Shown in pieces: positions 52,311 through 60,235 of a DNA stretch of 60,253 nucleotides (the first letter of the stretch is position 1; each line of letters opens with the position of its first letter). A program made the position numbers and the translations under genes. Location: assembly GCA_910574345.1 (NCBI GenBank), contig CAJSZV010000027.1:1-60253 (forward strand). Direction: 5' to 3'. This stretch comes from Clostridiaceae bacterium. GTDB lineage: Bacteria > Bacillota > Clostridia > Lachnospirales > Lachnospiraceae. Under the pieces are notes generated by a model, which was given only the letters and a program-made list of their open reading frames with translations, had not been told where the DNA came from and did not search any database.

Positions 52311-53606
52311 ATGTCTAATAGCGCATTAGTAAATTACACACGGATTTCACCGAACAAAAACAGCCCCCGCAATCATGCAATAGATACAATTTCAATTCAT
52401 TGTGTCGTGGGGCAGTTATCCGTTGAAACAATCGGGAATGTGTTTGCGCCGTCGTCGGCCGGGTGCAGCGCCAACTATGGGATCGGCGCCGACGGCCGGA
52501 TCGGGATGTATGTTGAAGAAAAAGATCGTTCCTGGTGTACATCCAGCGGGGCGAACGACAACCGCGCAATCACGATCGAATGTGCCAGCGATACCACTTC
52601 ACCGTATGCCGTGAATGATAAGGTATACAAGGCCCTGATCAATCTGTTAGTGGATATTTGCCAGCGAAACGGCATTAAATCCCTGAAATGGCAAGCAAAC
52701 AAGGCCCTGATCGGCCAGGTAGACAAGCAGAACATGACCGTTCATCGGTGGTTTGCGAACAAAGCGTGTCCTGGGGATTATCTTTACAATTTGCACGGGC
52801 AGATCGCCGCAGAAGTCAATAAACGGCTGGGGGTATCATCCGGAGCCGCCGCGCCAGCTGCAAAACCGCAGCAGACCAGCAAAACCACAGCAGAAAAAAC
52901 AATCTGGAATTTTCTTTCCGGAAAAGGGCTGAATGATTTTGCCGTGGCCGGTATCATGGGGAATCTGTTTGCAGAAAGCGCCCTGAATCCGCGCAACCTT
53001 CAGAACAGTTATGAAAAAAAGCTGAATATGACGGATGATAAATACACGGCCGCAGTAGATAACGGAACCTATAACAATTTTGTGAGGGATTCCGCGGGCT
53101 ATGGCCTGGCACAGTGGACATATTGGAGCCGGAAACAGGGGCTTCTTGACCACGCCAGGAAACAAGGGGCTTCCATCGGGGATCTGAATATGCAGCTTTC
53201 TTTCTTGTGGAAAGAATTGTCCGGATATACAGCCGTAATGAACACGCTAAAAACGGCGGCTTCCGTCCTGGCGGCGTCAAACGCCATTCTAACGGGTTTT
53301 GAAAAGCCAGCGGATCAAAGTGCAGCCGTACAGAAAAAGCGGGCTGAATACGGCCAGAAATACTATGACAAGTACGTAAAGAAAGCAGCCGCAGCCCCGG
53401 CAGCATTTACGCCGTATCTGGTAAAGGTGACAGCAACAGACCTTCGGATCCGCAAAGGCCCCGGAACAAATACTTCTATTGTCCGTTATTGTCCGCCCGG
53501 CGCCTATACAATCATTGCAGAATCGGACGGCCCCGGCGCTTCAAAATGGGGCCAGTTGAAAAGCAAGGAGGGCTGGATCGCGCTGGACTATGCAAAGAAA
53601 ATATAA
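52311..53606 (+). CDS. endolysin: amidase, lysozyme-like domain, SH3
   Basis: 431 residues from ATG 52311, behind AAAGGA. Domain 1, amidase_2: ISIHCVVGQLSVETIGN (His30), SANYGIGADGRIGMYVEEKD, HRWFANKACPGDYL. Domain 2, about 185-320: AVAGIMGNLFAESALNPRNL, YGLAQWTYWSRKQGL, a phage tail-lysozyme/NlpC-unlike lysozyme module with Glu in AESAL. Domain 3: SH3 (VTATDLRIRKGPGTNTSIVR). It cuts peptidoglycan at two bonds. Confidence 0.92.
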   Translation: MSNSALVNYTRISPNKNSPRNHAIDTISIHCVVGQLSVETIGNVFAPSSAGCSANYGIGADGRIGMYVEEKDRSWCTSSGANDNRAITIECASDTTSPYAVNDKVYKALINLLVDICQRNGIKSLKWQANKALIGQVDKQNMTVHRWFANKACPGDYLYNLHGQIAAEVNKRLGVSSGAAAPAAKPQQTSKTTAEKTIWNFLSGKGLNDFAVAGIMGNLFAESALNPRNLQNSYEKKLNMTDDKYTAAVDNGTYNNFVRDSAGYGLAQWTYWSRKQGLLDHARKQGASIGDLNMQLSFLWKELSGYTAVMNTLKTAASVLAASNAILTGFEKPADQSAAVQKKRAEYGQKYYDKYVKKAAAAPAAFTPYLVKVTATDLRIRKGPGTNTSIVRYCPPGAYTIIAESDGPGASKWGQLKSKEGWIALDYAKKI

Positions 53607-53665
53607 TTCGTGTATAATGTAATTTAATTAAATTATAAAGTAAATATAACGATTACAAAATACAC

Positions 53666-53695
53666 TTGACAGTTTTCTATAAAGTGTGATACAAT
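53666..53695 (+). promoter_or_regulatory. strong promoter of the repeat RNA
   Basis: TTGACA 53666-53671, an 18-base spacer, TACAAT 53690-53695. Start expected near 53702. AT-rich palindromic DNA (TAATTTAATTAAATTA, about 53618) lies just upstream. No ribosome binding site with a credible frame follows. Confidence 0.8.
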
Positions 53696-53701
53696 GGCGG
53701 C

Positions 53702-54160
53702 CAGAGGGGGTTATAAAGGGGGTGCGGGAAAAGCGGCATTTCATAACGCGCCAGGCGCCCATATAGCCGCCTTTTTCGTTTCCTGGATAAAATCCCCGCT
53801 TGCGTCCGTAAAATGCTGCTATGGGGCGAATAGAGCGCCCACGCGGGCAGATATGGGCGGCGCCCGTCCAGCTTGCTTCCTGAATACCATTCAGAACGCG
53901 CCAGGCGCCCCGTGTAGCCGTTTTAATGCCTTGCATGATAAAATACCCACATGGAGAAGAAAAGCCGTCCACGGGGTAAATAACGCGCTTGTACGGCGTC
54001 ATATGCTGGGGCCGTCTGCCTGGACGGTTCCGGAAATGCCGTCCAGAACGCGCCAGACGCCCCATAAAGCCGTTTTATTTACTTACACAATAAAATCCCT
54101 ATGCAGATTCCTAAAATGCCGATATGGGGCAATACGGGCTTTCTGCATAGGGATTTTTTA
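53702..54160 (+). ncRNA. three-module repeat noncoding RNA
   Basis: About 455 nt between promoter and terminator. The core AACGCGCCAGGCGCCC occurs at 53745 and 53895, and as AACGCGCCAGACGCCC at 54047: periods 150 and 152. Each core is followed by AGCCG, a U-rich piece, ATAAAAT(C/A)CCC and a GGGG...AATA segment. Just ahead of cores 2 and 3 stand hairpins CTGAAT/ATTCAG (53880-53894) and CTGGACGG/CCGTCCAG (54020-54046): same place, different bases, so pairing is conserved. GCCGT/ACGGC (53964, 53993) is another stem. Plus-strand frames are short or lack ribosome sites. It may be a large phage RNA of the ROOL/GOLLD type or something new. Confidence 0.75.
54094..54159 (+). terminator. terminator of the repeat RNA
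   Basis: AATCCCTATGCAGA (54094-54107) pairs with TCTGCATAGGGATT (54142-54155), a 14-bp stem with a structured loop, and TTTTTT follows. It also lies over the stop codon of the converging gene at 54158. Confidence 0.85.
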
Positions 54161-54469
54161 TTTTGCTGGCTTGTATGTGTATTCCGTTCCGTTTTCAGCG
54201 GCGGTTATAGTATCAAGCTGATTTTTAAAACATCCATTTTCGCCTATCTTGCGGGCCTTGCGTTCCGCTTCCGCCTGGCTTCTGGCTTTTACATTCAGCC
54301 ATTGAAAAGGATTCCCGGTTTCGTCGTTTATGGTGATTTTATATAACTTGTGTTCCGTCCTTTTCAGCTTTCCGCTTCCGTTGCATGAATAACAGGGGCC
54401 GGCGGCGCCGGAACGGTAGATATATTTTCCGGAACCGTTACACTTTCCACACATAACTATTTCTGACAT
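54158..54469 (-). CDS. DnaJ-type zinc-finger protein
   Basis: 103 residues. Two CxxCxGxG units, CGKCNGSG and CYSCNGSG, form a DnaJ-like zinc finger, followed by a small domain (YKITINDETGNPFQWLNVKA, RSQAEAERKARKIGE). It has no J domain. On the minus strand it converges with the repeat RNA. Part of the right-end accessory cassette. Confidence 0.75.
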   Translation of the reverse strand: MSEIVMCGKCNGSGKYIYRSGAAGPCYSCNGSGKLKRTEHKLYKITINDETGNPFQWLNVKARSQAEAERKARKIGENGCFKNQLDTITAAENGTEYTYKPAK

Positions 54470-54514
54470 TTTCGATCGCCTTCCTTCCTGGCGGCCGCTA
54501 GGCCGCCGCCTGTT

Positions 54515-54973
54515 TTATGCTTCAGCTAAAATCATGTTAGCCACTTTTTCAAAATGCGCCTTTATCCTTTTACTTTCAAGCGTTGTTTCGGATGTTTCGC
54601 CAAAATTCCAGGTATAGTATTTAATTTGTTCATCCATGCCTTCCGCTTTTTCCTGGAAATATTCGGCTATTTCTGACCGGTCAATATCAGTCTTGACTTC
54701 GATCGCGGCGTGTTCTTGATTCCAGGCTTTAGCCGTTACCCTTATTTCAAAGCTGTTTGTTGATATGCTGATAGGCCAGAAGCAAATATTGTGTTTTGCC
54801 TTGCTGATCTTGCCGCGTTTAGAGATTTTTCTAAGGGAGTGATCGCTTCCTGACCATCCAGGATCCCCGGCAGAGCGTTCCACATAATAGAATCCGTTGT
54901 CATTCTTGAAATATGCGCCCGTGATTTCTACAACGTCGCCTGTTTTGATTTCGATACCGTTTTTATCTAACAT
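54515..54973 (-). CDS. hypothetical accessory protein
   Basis: 152 residues. N-terminal beta-barrel-like part (DKNGIEIKTGDVVEITGAYF, NGFYYVERSAGDPGW), a middle domain, and a helical end (KRIKAHFEKVANMILAEA). GAGAGGAAA precedes ATG 54973. Similar small proteins with an ITGAYF-type barrel are common in phages and plasmids. Function is unknown. Confidence 0.6.
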   Translation of the reverse strand: MLDKNGIEIKTGDVVEITGAYFKNDNGFYYVERSAGDPGWSGSDHSLRKISKRGKISKAKHNICFWPISISTNSFEIRVTAKAWNQEHAAIEVKTDIDRSEIAEYFQEKAEGMDEQIKYYTWNFGETSETTLESKRIKAHFEKVANMILAEA

Positions 54974-55297
54974 TTTTATTTCCTCTCTTTCTTACACGAA
55001 GATAATAGATTTTGTGCTTCCATTGAAGCTCAAATTGTAATAAATTATTCTATAAGACGTATAACATATTGCAAAAATCAATTCGTCTGGATAATGAATA
55101 AATTTTTTCTCAATACGTGTTTTTACTTTTCTCATATATCATACCGCCTTTCTGTAATTTCTTTGATGATACAATCATAAACGGTTCTGTTTAAAATGTC
55201 AATACATTTGTTTAAATATTTTTATTTATTTTTTAATATTCTTATTGCAAATTTAAATATATTCGTTTATAATATAAACAGAAAAGAGGTGATTATA
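54974..55297. promoter_or_regulatory. divergent intergenic region with plus-strand promoter
   Basis: Very AT-rich, about 320 bases. TTGCAA, 17-base spacer, TATAAT ending near 55274, forms a good plus-strand promoter for the HTH gene at 55298. A promoter for the minus gene must also be here but is not clear. No RNA gene seen. Confidence 0.55.
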
Positions 55298-55513
55298 TTG
55301 GCGGTATCAGAACAAATCAAAATATTATGTGTAAAACTCAATATTAGCGTTTCGGAATTAGCGCGCTTATGTGGTACTAGTCCACAAGCATTCAGCCAAA
55401 AGATGAAACGTGAGGGATTTACTCCGGCTGAATTAAAGGAAGTTGCAAAAGCGGCTGGGTGTAATTATGAAGGTTCATTTATATTACCGGATGGTGACAG
55501 GGTAACAGATTAG
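55298..55513 (+). CDS. small XRE-type HTH protein
   Basis: 71 residues from TTG 55298, 9 bases behind AGAGGTG. AVSEQIKILCVKLNISVSEL, ARLCGTSPQAFSQKMKREGF and LKEVAKAAGCNYEGSFILPD: a minimal HTH with C-terminal beta hairpin, found widely in gut Firmicutes. The same HTH type is fused to the two proteins that follow. It may regulate the cassette. Confidence 0.75.
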   Translation: MAVSEQIKILCVKLNISVSELARLCGTSPQAFSQKMKREGFTPAELKEVAKAAGCNYEGSFILPDGDRVTD

Positions 55514-55524
55514 GGGGTGTATGT

Positions 55525-56067
55525 GTGAAGCATGGATTAAGTAAGACTCGTTTATATAGTATCTATTCGGGAATGAAACAACGCTGTTACAATCCAAATA
55601 ACCAGCATTTCTCTTTATATGGCGGTAAGGGAATAACCATTTGTGATGAATGGATGGGAGATAATGGCTTACAAAACTTTTTTGAATGGTCTTTAAGTCA
55701 TGGTTATAATGACAACCTAACTATTGATCGCATAGACAGCAATAAGGGGTATTCTCCTGAAAACTGCCAGTGGATAACCGCTTCGCTAAATAGTTATCGT
55801 GTAAATTCGGATGATAAATATTTTTCAACCTATACCGGAGAAGCCTTATTTTCAGGTAATGAGCAAATTTTAATTAAAATAAGGAAAATAATGCTAGAAA
55901 CTAAGATAACTCAAAGAGAAATAGCTGAAAAACTCGGTATAAAACCGCAAGGACTTACGAAAATGCTAAATAAGAAAAACTTCGGTTTTGAGGACGCAAA
56001 AAAAATATTGGATACTATGGGTTATAATTTAGTTGTTGACTTCGAACAATGCACGGAGGAAAATTAA
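55525..56067 (+). CDS. AP2/HNH-like domain fused to HTH, copy 1
   Basis: 180 residues from GTG 55525. The first about 95 (HGLSKTRLYSIYSGMKQRCY; LYGGKGITICDEW; LTIDRIDSNKGYSPENCQWI) form a phage module related to AP2/homing-nuclease DNA-binding domains; no complete HNH triad is seen. The C-terminal about 60 (REIAEKLGIKPQGLTKMLNK) is an HTH of the kind at 55298. DNA of the first module is nearly identical to copy 2. Confidence 0.7.
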   Translation: MKHGLSKTRLYSIYSGMKQRCYNPNNQHFSLYGGKGITICDEWMGDNGLQNFFEWSLSHGYNDNLTIDRIDSNKGYSPENCQWITASLNSYRVNSDDKYFSTYTGEALFSGNEQILIKIRKIMLETKITQREIAEKLGIKPQGLTKMLNKKNFGFEDAKKILDTMGYNLVVDFEQCTEEN

Positions 56068-56070
56068 AAC

Positions 56071-56598
56071 ATGAAACACGAACTAAGCAAAACCCGGTTA
56101 TATAGTATCTATTCCGGCATGAAGCAACGCTGTTATAATCCTAATAGCCAGCATTTCCCTTTATATGGTGGTAAGGGAATAACCATTTGTGATGAATGGA
56201 TGGGAGATAATGGCTTGCAAAACTTTTTTGAATGGTCTTTATGTCATGGATATAATGACAACCTAACTATTGATCGCATAGACAGCAATAAGGGGTATTC
56301 TCCTGAAAATTGCCAGTGGATAACATTGTCTCTGAATAGTAGTAGGGCGCATATAGGTGATGTGGAAAATGGTTCTATGAAAATTCTTACATCGGAAAAG
56401 ATTAGATTTCTTATAAATCGCCGACAGATTACAATGTATTCCGTGGCAGAAGAAACAGGTCAGACACGGCAGAATTTTTCTAACAAGCTGAAGCGCGGGG
56501 ATTTTAAAGAATCAGAATTACGCGCGATCGCTGAAGCTGTCGGGTGTGAACTGGTAATTTCTTTTGTGGATAAAGAAACAGGGGAAGAAGTTGGATGA
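56071..56598 (+). CDS. AP2/HNH-like domain fused to HTH, copy 2
   Basis: 175 residues, 3 bases after copy 1. The first about 90 residues repeat copy 1 with few changes (HELSKTRLYSIYSGMKQRCY). The C-terminus differs: ITMYSVAEETGQTRQNFSNK, LKRGDFKESELRAIAEAVGC, a different HTH. So a DNA-binding head was duplicated and joined to a new HTH. It is the last phage gene before attR. Confidence 0.7.
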   Translation: MKHELSKTRLYSIYSGMKQRCYNPNSQHFPLYGGKGITICDEWMGDNGLQNFFEWSLCHGYNDNLTIDRIDSNKGYSPENCQWITLSLNSSRAHIGDVENGSMKILTSEKIRFLINRRQITMYSVAEETGQTRQNFSNKLKRGDFKESELRAIAEAVGCELVISFVDKETGEEVG

Positions 56599-56610
56599 AT
56601 AAAAACAGGA

Positions 56611-56640
56611 AAAACCGCTGAAAATGCGGCTTTTCTTTTT
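56611..56640 (+). terminator. terminator at the right prophage end
   Basis: CCGC tgaaaat GCGG followed by CTTTTCTTTTT, next to the att arm; the T-tract forms part of the att inverted repeat. Confidence 0.65.
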
Positions 56641-56690
56641 CCTGGTTACTCACATAGACGGGAAAGCGTAACGCTTACGGAGGATGAAAG
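56629..56690 (+). other. attR: attR, right prophage-host junction
   Basis: The phage arm (CCTGGTTACTCACATAGACG and its T-rich outer part) meets host DNA at AA 56663-56664. AGCGTAACGCTTACGG on the right belongs to the host gene. Confidence 0.85.
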
Positions 56691-57219
56691 CAGAACATAC
56701 AGCGCCGCTAATTCGGAGAGCGATACCTACCTGGAGGCAACGGTCAACGGAGTTGCGGCAGGGGAGTGGCAGCTCCTTTATTCCAATTTTGACAAGATCC
56801 ATAAGCGTGTGGAGGTAAGCCTATACAGCGGAAACGCCACCAGCTATGTCCATAATGGGAGCAGCGGCAGCATCCGGATTTATTATGAGCCGTCCGGCCA
56901 GGCCCATGATTTTACCATTACCTGGGAGCATGCGGACCGGGCTTTGGCAGACCTCAAGCTAACTGCACCGGATGGAACCATATATTCGAAAAGCACCACG
57001 CCCGGGAATATCATGACGGATGAGTATGGAAAATATGTGATTAAGGTTCCGAATCTGGTGAAGGGAGATTACCGGTTTGATGTGAAAGGGGAAAGCCTTG
57101 GGCGTGTATGGGTAACCTGTGATGAGTCTGTCTTTTTCCACCGGGAAGAAATGGACCATACAGAGGAGCCAGCCGAAACCCAGGAAGAATCATCAGAAAG
57201 CGCCGGAACAGAAGAATGA
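56665..57219 (+). pseudogene. host lipoprotein, 3' part cut off by the prophage
   Basis: 184 codons continuing the frame of the 4001 gene: SVTLTEDESRTYSAANSESD, GVAAGEWQLLYSNF, then a second domain (LKLTAPDGTIYSKSTTPGNI; GKYVIKVPNLVKGDYRFDVK) and a Glu/Ser-rich end. In the lysogen it lacks a promoter and start; GTG 56809 gives an open frame but has no good ribosome binding site. Confidence 0.85.
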
Positions 57220-57292
57220 TTCCGTTTCTTGACAGGAGCAGGCTAATATAGTAATAAGAATAATGGAAGATAGAGTTATATGGTTTTGTGTG

Positions 57293-57330
57293 AAACCGCC
57301 TTGGTAAGCTGATTACCCTGGCGGTTTTAT
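57293..57330 (+). terminator. terminator after the host lipoprotein gene
   Basis: AAACCGCC (57293) pairs with GGCGGTTT (57320-57327), then TATT. A second hairpin, AAATCAGG (57374) with CCTGATTTTTT (57391), follows. The rest of 57220-57530 holds no gene I can support. Confidence 0.7.
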
Positions 57331-57530
57331 TCATTTACTGGTCTTATACCTTGCGGCTTGCAGTATAAAAAGGAAATCAGGACAGGATGCCCTGATTTTT
57401 TGCGTTAGGGTAATCTATTTTGCGCCTTGAAATGAATCATTCATGATATATAGAACATCCCTTAATGATATCAATCCGAAGCCATAATTTTATTGAATTA
57501 CATCACAGGAATCGGGAGAGGAGAGTGGCA

Positions 57531-58978
57531 ATGAATGATTATGTCATGAACATGGAAACGCACAAACTGGAGCTTCATTTTGAGAAGGAAGATTACCTGG
57601 CACTGCCAGAAGATCTGAAAAAGGAAATCAACAGCAACTTTTTTTCAGCGGGAAATCCAACACATGGGTGAGCCGGGCCAAATTCCCGAATCTCCGGCGG
57701 GCTGAGGAAGTGGCAAAAAAGCTGGGGCTTACAGATGGCGGAAAGACGGGAGAAAGGCTGAGTTTTGAAGAGCAGATGGAGCGAAAGGCGAAACGGGCGC
57801 AAGAACGGTCGGAGCGGTGTGAGCTTAAATCCGACCAGGCTGCCGAAAGGGGCAAAGCACTGCAGAAACCGGCAGAAGACATGGGTGGAGATCCTGCTTT
57901 TTTCACCCAGCCCCTGATAAACAGCAGTGCGGGCAAAGCCTTTGCAAACGAGAGAAACCGGATGTTCGCTGCCTGGGACAAAGGGCTGGAAGAATTTAAA
58001 AAATCGGAATATTATGCCAGGAAGGCGGAAACAGCCAGGCGGATAGCCCAGGGGACAATGCCCACAGACAAAGCGTTCCTTGACCGGAAGATTAAGGAAA
58101 CAGAAAGAATCATAAGAGCGCAGAGACAGTATCTGGAAAATTTCAGCGAAACATATACAGGGGACGAAGAAATCCGTTTTTTCCCAAATGAACATTTTTT
58201 AGATCAGCAGGACGAAGCGGACAAGGAACGGATTACGGACACGAATTTTACGGTTTTCGGGAAGGTACCGAAAAAATACCATGTTGAGTGTGAAAGTAGC
58301 CTGCCGGACGGAAGAATCACCATAAGGCTTTTTGAGTATGATGCGCAGATAGCGCTTGATGAGGGCGAAGTTACGGAGGAAACATTGACTGTGGCATTTC
58401 CCAATACGGCGGTTCTGTATCTTCGCACTTACAAAAAGACACCGGACAAAATGAAATATGTGATTGTCACACCGGGCGGAACGGTTCAGTATGATGTGCC
58501 GATTATGAAAGTGCAGACGTATTCGCTGGACGATATTTTTGGAAAAGGTCTGCTAATGCTGATTCCGTTTTATATTTTTTCACATGAGAACAGCTTTCCG
58601 GAGTATAATAGTAATGAGCAGAAACTGGCAGAATTGAAAGCGGAGTATCAGAAAATTTTAGAAAGGCTTGATGAACTGGAACAGCAGGGAGTGATCGGGG
58701 CGCTTGACAAACGCACAATCATAGAACTTTCCGGCGATGTGATTAAAGAGATTGCACAGAAATATGAGAATGTGCAGAAAGGTGTAGGTGATATTATGGG
58801 CGGAGCATTGATTGAAACAGAAGCACGAAGAATTTTAAACAAAGGCATAAGTGAAACTAAAAAGGAAACTGCACTCAGAATGCTGAAAAGAGGAAAAATG
58901 ACGGTTGAGGAAATTGCTGAGGATTCAGGTCTTAGTGTTGCAGAAGTGACGCAACTTGCAGAGCTTCAGTCAGTGTAA
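57531..58978 (+). pseudogene. DUF3560-like/Rpn-like chimera, frameshifted
   Basis: From ATG 57531 (MNDYVMNMETHKLELHFEKE) the frame is lost at a run of seven T near 57649-57655; eight would join it to SRAKFPNLRRAEEVAKKLGL. Residues to about 200 fit DUF3560-type proteins (ERKAKRAQERSER, AWDKGLEEFKKSEYYARKAE, DRKIKETERIIRAQRQYLEN). From about 205 the sequence changes to a different family (YHVECESSLPDGRITIRLFE, YDVPIMKVQTYSLDDIFGKG, TALRMLKRGKMTVEEIAEDS), like the C-terminal part of Rpn/PD-(D/E)XK nuclease-transposase proteins. The N-terminal catalytic half of that family is missing. This seems a deletion fusion. Confidence 0.65.
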
Positions 58979-59019
58979 GGAGATAGTGTTAAAACTTGAG
59001 TTTTACAGTTATTAATCAA

Positions 59020-59066
59020 AAATCCCCCTGTATATCCTGAAAATAGCGAATATACAGGGGATTTTC
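59020..59066 (+). terminator. terminator
   Basis: AATCCCCCTGTATAT pairs with ATATACAGGGGATT, then TTCTG; stem about 13 bp. It follows the Rpn-like gene. Confidence 0.75.
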
Positions 59067-59159
59067 TGTGTTATGCTTTTTTGTTAAATTTATATCTTGA
59101 AAAAATCTTTTGAAGTGCTACCTGGCCCTCCTCACTGAATGCCAGCGTTGGTACTATAG

Positions 59160-59285
59160 GTCACATTAAAATCCGGAACCGAGAGGGCGATAACGAGAAG
59201 GCCGAGGAAACTTTGGAATGGCTCCGGCCCCAATGGCTGTGTCTGGGCATTGGGAATCATAGACGGTTTAACCGGCACAGTTTAT
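59160..59285 (+). pseudogene. gene remnant
   Basis: An open stretch without start reads GHIKIRNREGDNEKAEETLE, WLRPQWLCLGIGNHRRF and ends TAA at about 59285. The composition looks coding. It could be the tail of a conjugative-element gene. Weak evidence. Confidence 0.3.
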
Positions 59286-59305
59286 AAAAACGATGAGGAG
59301 ACGAA

Positions 59306-59575
59306 ATGAGATTGACTGACAGTGATAAAGAATGCCTGAAAGCATGGGGATATCCGGAACAGGATATGAAACAAATTGAGGAGGAGGGGCGGATTTCTGC
59401 GGAGAAGGCCAGTAAGCTCCTGGGAAGAGAAGCCTATTTAAGCGGACTTTCCAGGAGCGCCTTTCATTGGAGTGCTTCCAGAGACATTGGCGACAGCGGA
59501 AATACCGTATCATTTGACTCGTCAAGTCTGTTTCAAGAAAGCGGGATTGATTTGAGAAGAAAGGAATTGCTGTGA
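59306..59575 (+). CDS. hypothetical mobile-element protein
   Basis: 89 residues. RLTDSDKECLKAWGYPEQDM, KASKLLGREAYLSGLSRSAF, HWSAS: this pattern (LLGRE, SGLSRSAFHWSA) is frequent in small proteins of Lachnospiraceae integrative elements. GAGGAGACG precedes ATG 59306. It overlaps the next gene by 4 bases. Function is unknown. Confidence 0.55.
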   Translation: MRLTDSDKECLKAWGYPEQDMKQIEEEGRISAEKASKLLGREAYLSGLSRSAFHWSASRDIGDSGNTVSFDSSSLFQESGIDLRRKELL

Positions 59576-59913
59576 ACAGAGAACAGGTAAAGCAGGAGCT
59601 GTTAAAAGGGCGGGTTTTGGAGGAACTATTTGAATTCCGGTCCGGCCAGGGATGTGATATCTATAAAGGTGAATTTTCCCTGTCGGATGAGATTATTTAT
59701 ATTCCGGATCTTGATCTGAATGAGATACCGATACATGAGGCTGTTGAAAAAGAAGAAGTGGATTGGGTTGTAAACGCGATGTACAGCGGCCTGGATTTTC
59801 TGGAGCAGTGCGGTGGAAAGGAAGAACTGGCAAAGGAATTGTTCTGGTATTGTGACTGGCAGCACCCATCCAGCGCATGGTACGGGGATTTTTTGTGGGA
59901 TATGGAAGAATAG
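59572..59913 (+). CDS. hypothetical protein
   Basis: 113 residues from GTG 59572 (GTGA overlap). QVKQELLKGRVLEELFEFRS, IIYIPDLDLNEIPIHEAV and acidic helices ending WYCDWQHPSSAWYGDFLWDM. It is coupled with the gene before. Similar small acidic proteins accompany mobile elements in gut Firmicutes. Function is unknown. Confidence 0.55.
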   Translation: MNREQVKQELLKGRVLEELFEFRSGQGCDIYKGEFSLSDEIIYIPDLDLNEIPIHEAVEKEEVDWVVNAMYSGLDFLEQCGGKEELAKELFWYCDWQHPSSAWYGDFLWDMEE

Positions 59914-59925
59914 TACAACCAGGAC

Positions 59926-60029
59926 TATCATGTAACTGATAGGAAAAATATATCACGAAGCTGATAGGAATCCCTATCATGTAACTGATATTGGAATGTA
60001 AAAGTAATTTGTCTTGAGATTGATAGGAT
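59926..60029. repeat. four operator-like repeats
   Basis: TATCA-N6-TGATA occurs at 59926-59941, 59951-59966 and 59975-59990; a weaker copy ends at 60029 (GATTGATAGGA). Each is an inverted repeat with 6-base centre. They may be binding sites of a regulator or recombinase of the neighbouring mobile element. No gene lies in 59914-60253. Confidence 0.6.
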
Positions 60030-60194
60030 ATGTGTACCCGTAATCTTAAAACAAGAGAGTTTGGATACAGCATATCCTGAATATTTCGAGAGTTGCAGAA
60101 AAATTTTAGGAATTTAAGGAATTTTGGCATCATATTGCCACAGACAGACTTTTTATGGTAAAATCCCGTCTTTGACAGTTTACAAGACAGAGAA

Positions 60195-60235
60195 ACGCTG
60201 TATAGCCCTTATTTTATAGGCTGTACAGCGTATTT
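60195..60235 (+). terminator. terminator-like hairpin at the right edge
   Basis: ACGCTGTATAGCC (60195-60207) pairs with GGCTGTACAGCGT (60219-60231), 13 bp with one G-U, then ATTTT. Confidence 0.6.

Larger units (their letters stand above)
5130..56664. mobile_element. complete-looking temperate myovirus prophage
   Basis: About 51.5 kb bounded by AA crossover dinucleotides. The order is: integrase and repressor on the minus strand, early and replication genes, packaging and head (lambda-like), contractile tail (P2-like), DGR, lysis, an RNA unit and an accessory cassette. All expected modules for a tailed phage are present. Possible defects are the tape-measure start codon (37878), an amber codon at 21586 and a frameshift at 18836. 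Whether it is inducible cannot be read from sequence. Confidence 0.93.

Noticed and set aside
53628-54221. Open frames on both strands in the repeat RNA region
   Set aside because: They have no ribosome binding site and repeat because the DNA repeats. Hairpin pairing is kept where the sequence is not, which favours RNA. A minus-strand repeated peptide around GAWRV was considered and is not supported.
5132-56662. Inverted ends as terminal repeats of a transposon
   Set aside because: No target duplication and no DDE transposase; the ends make one palindrome centred on a crossover and fit a serine integrase.
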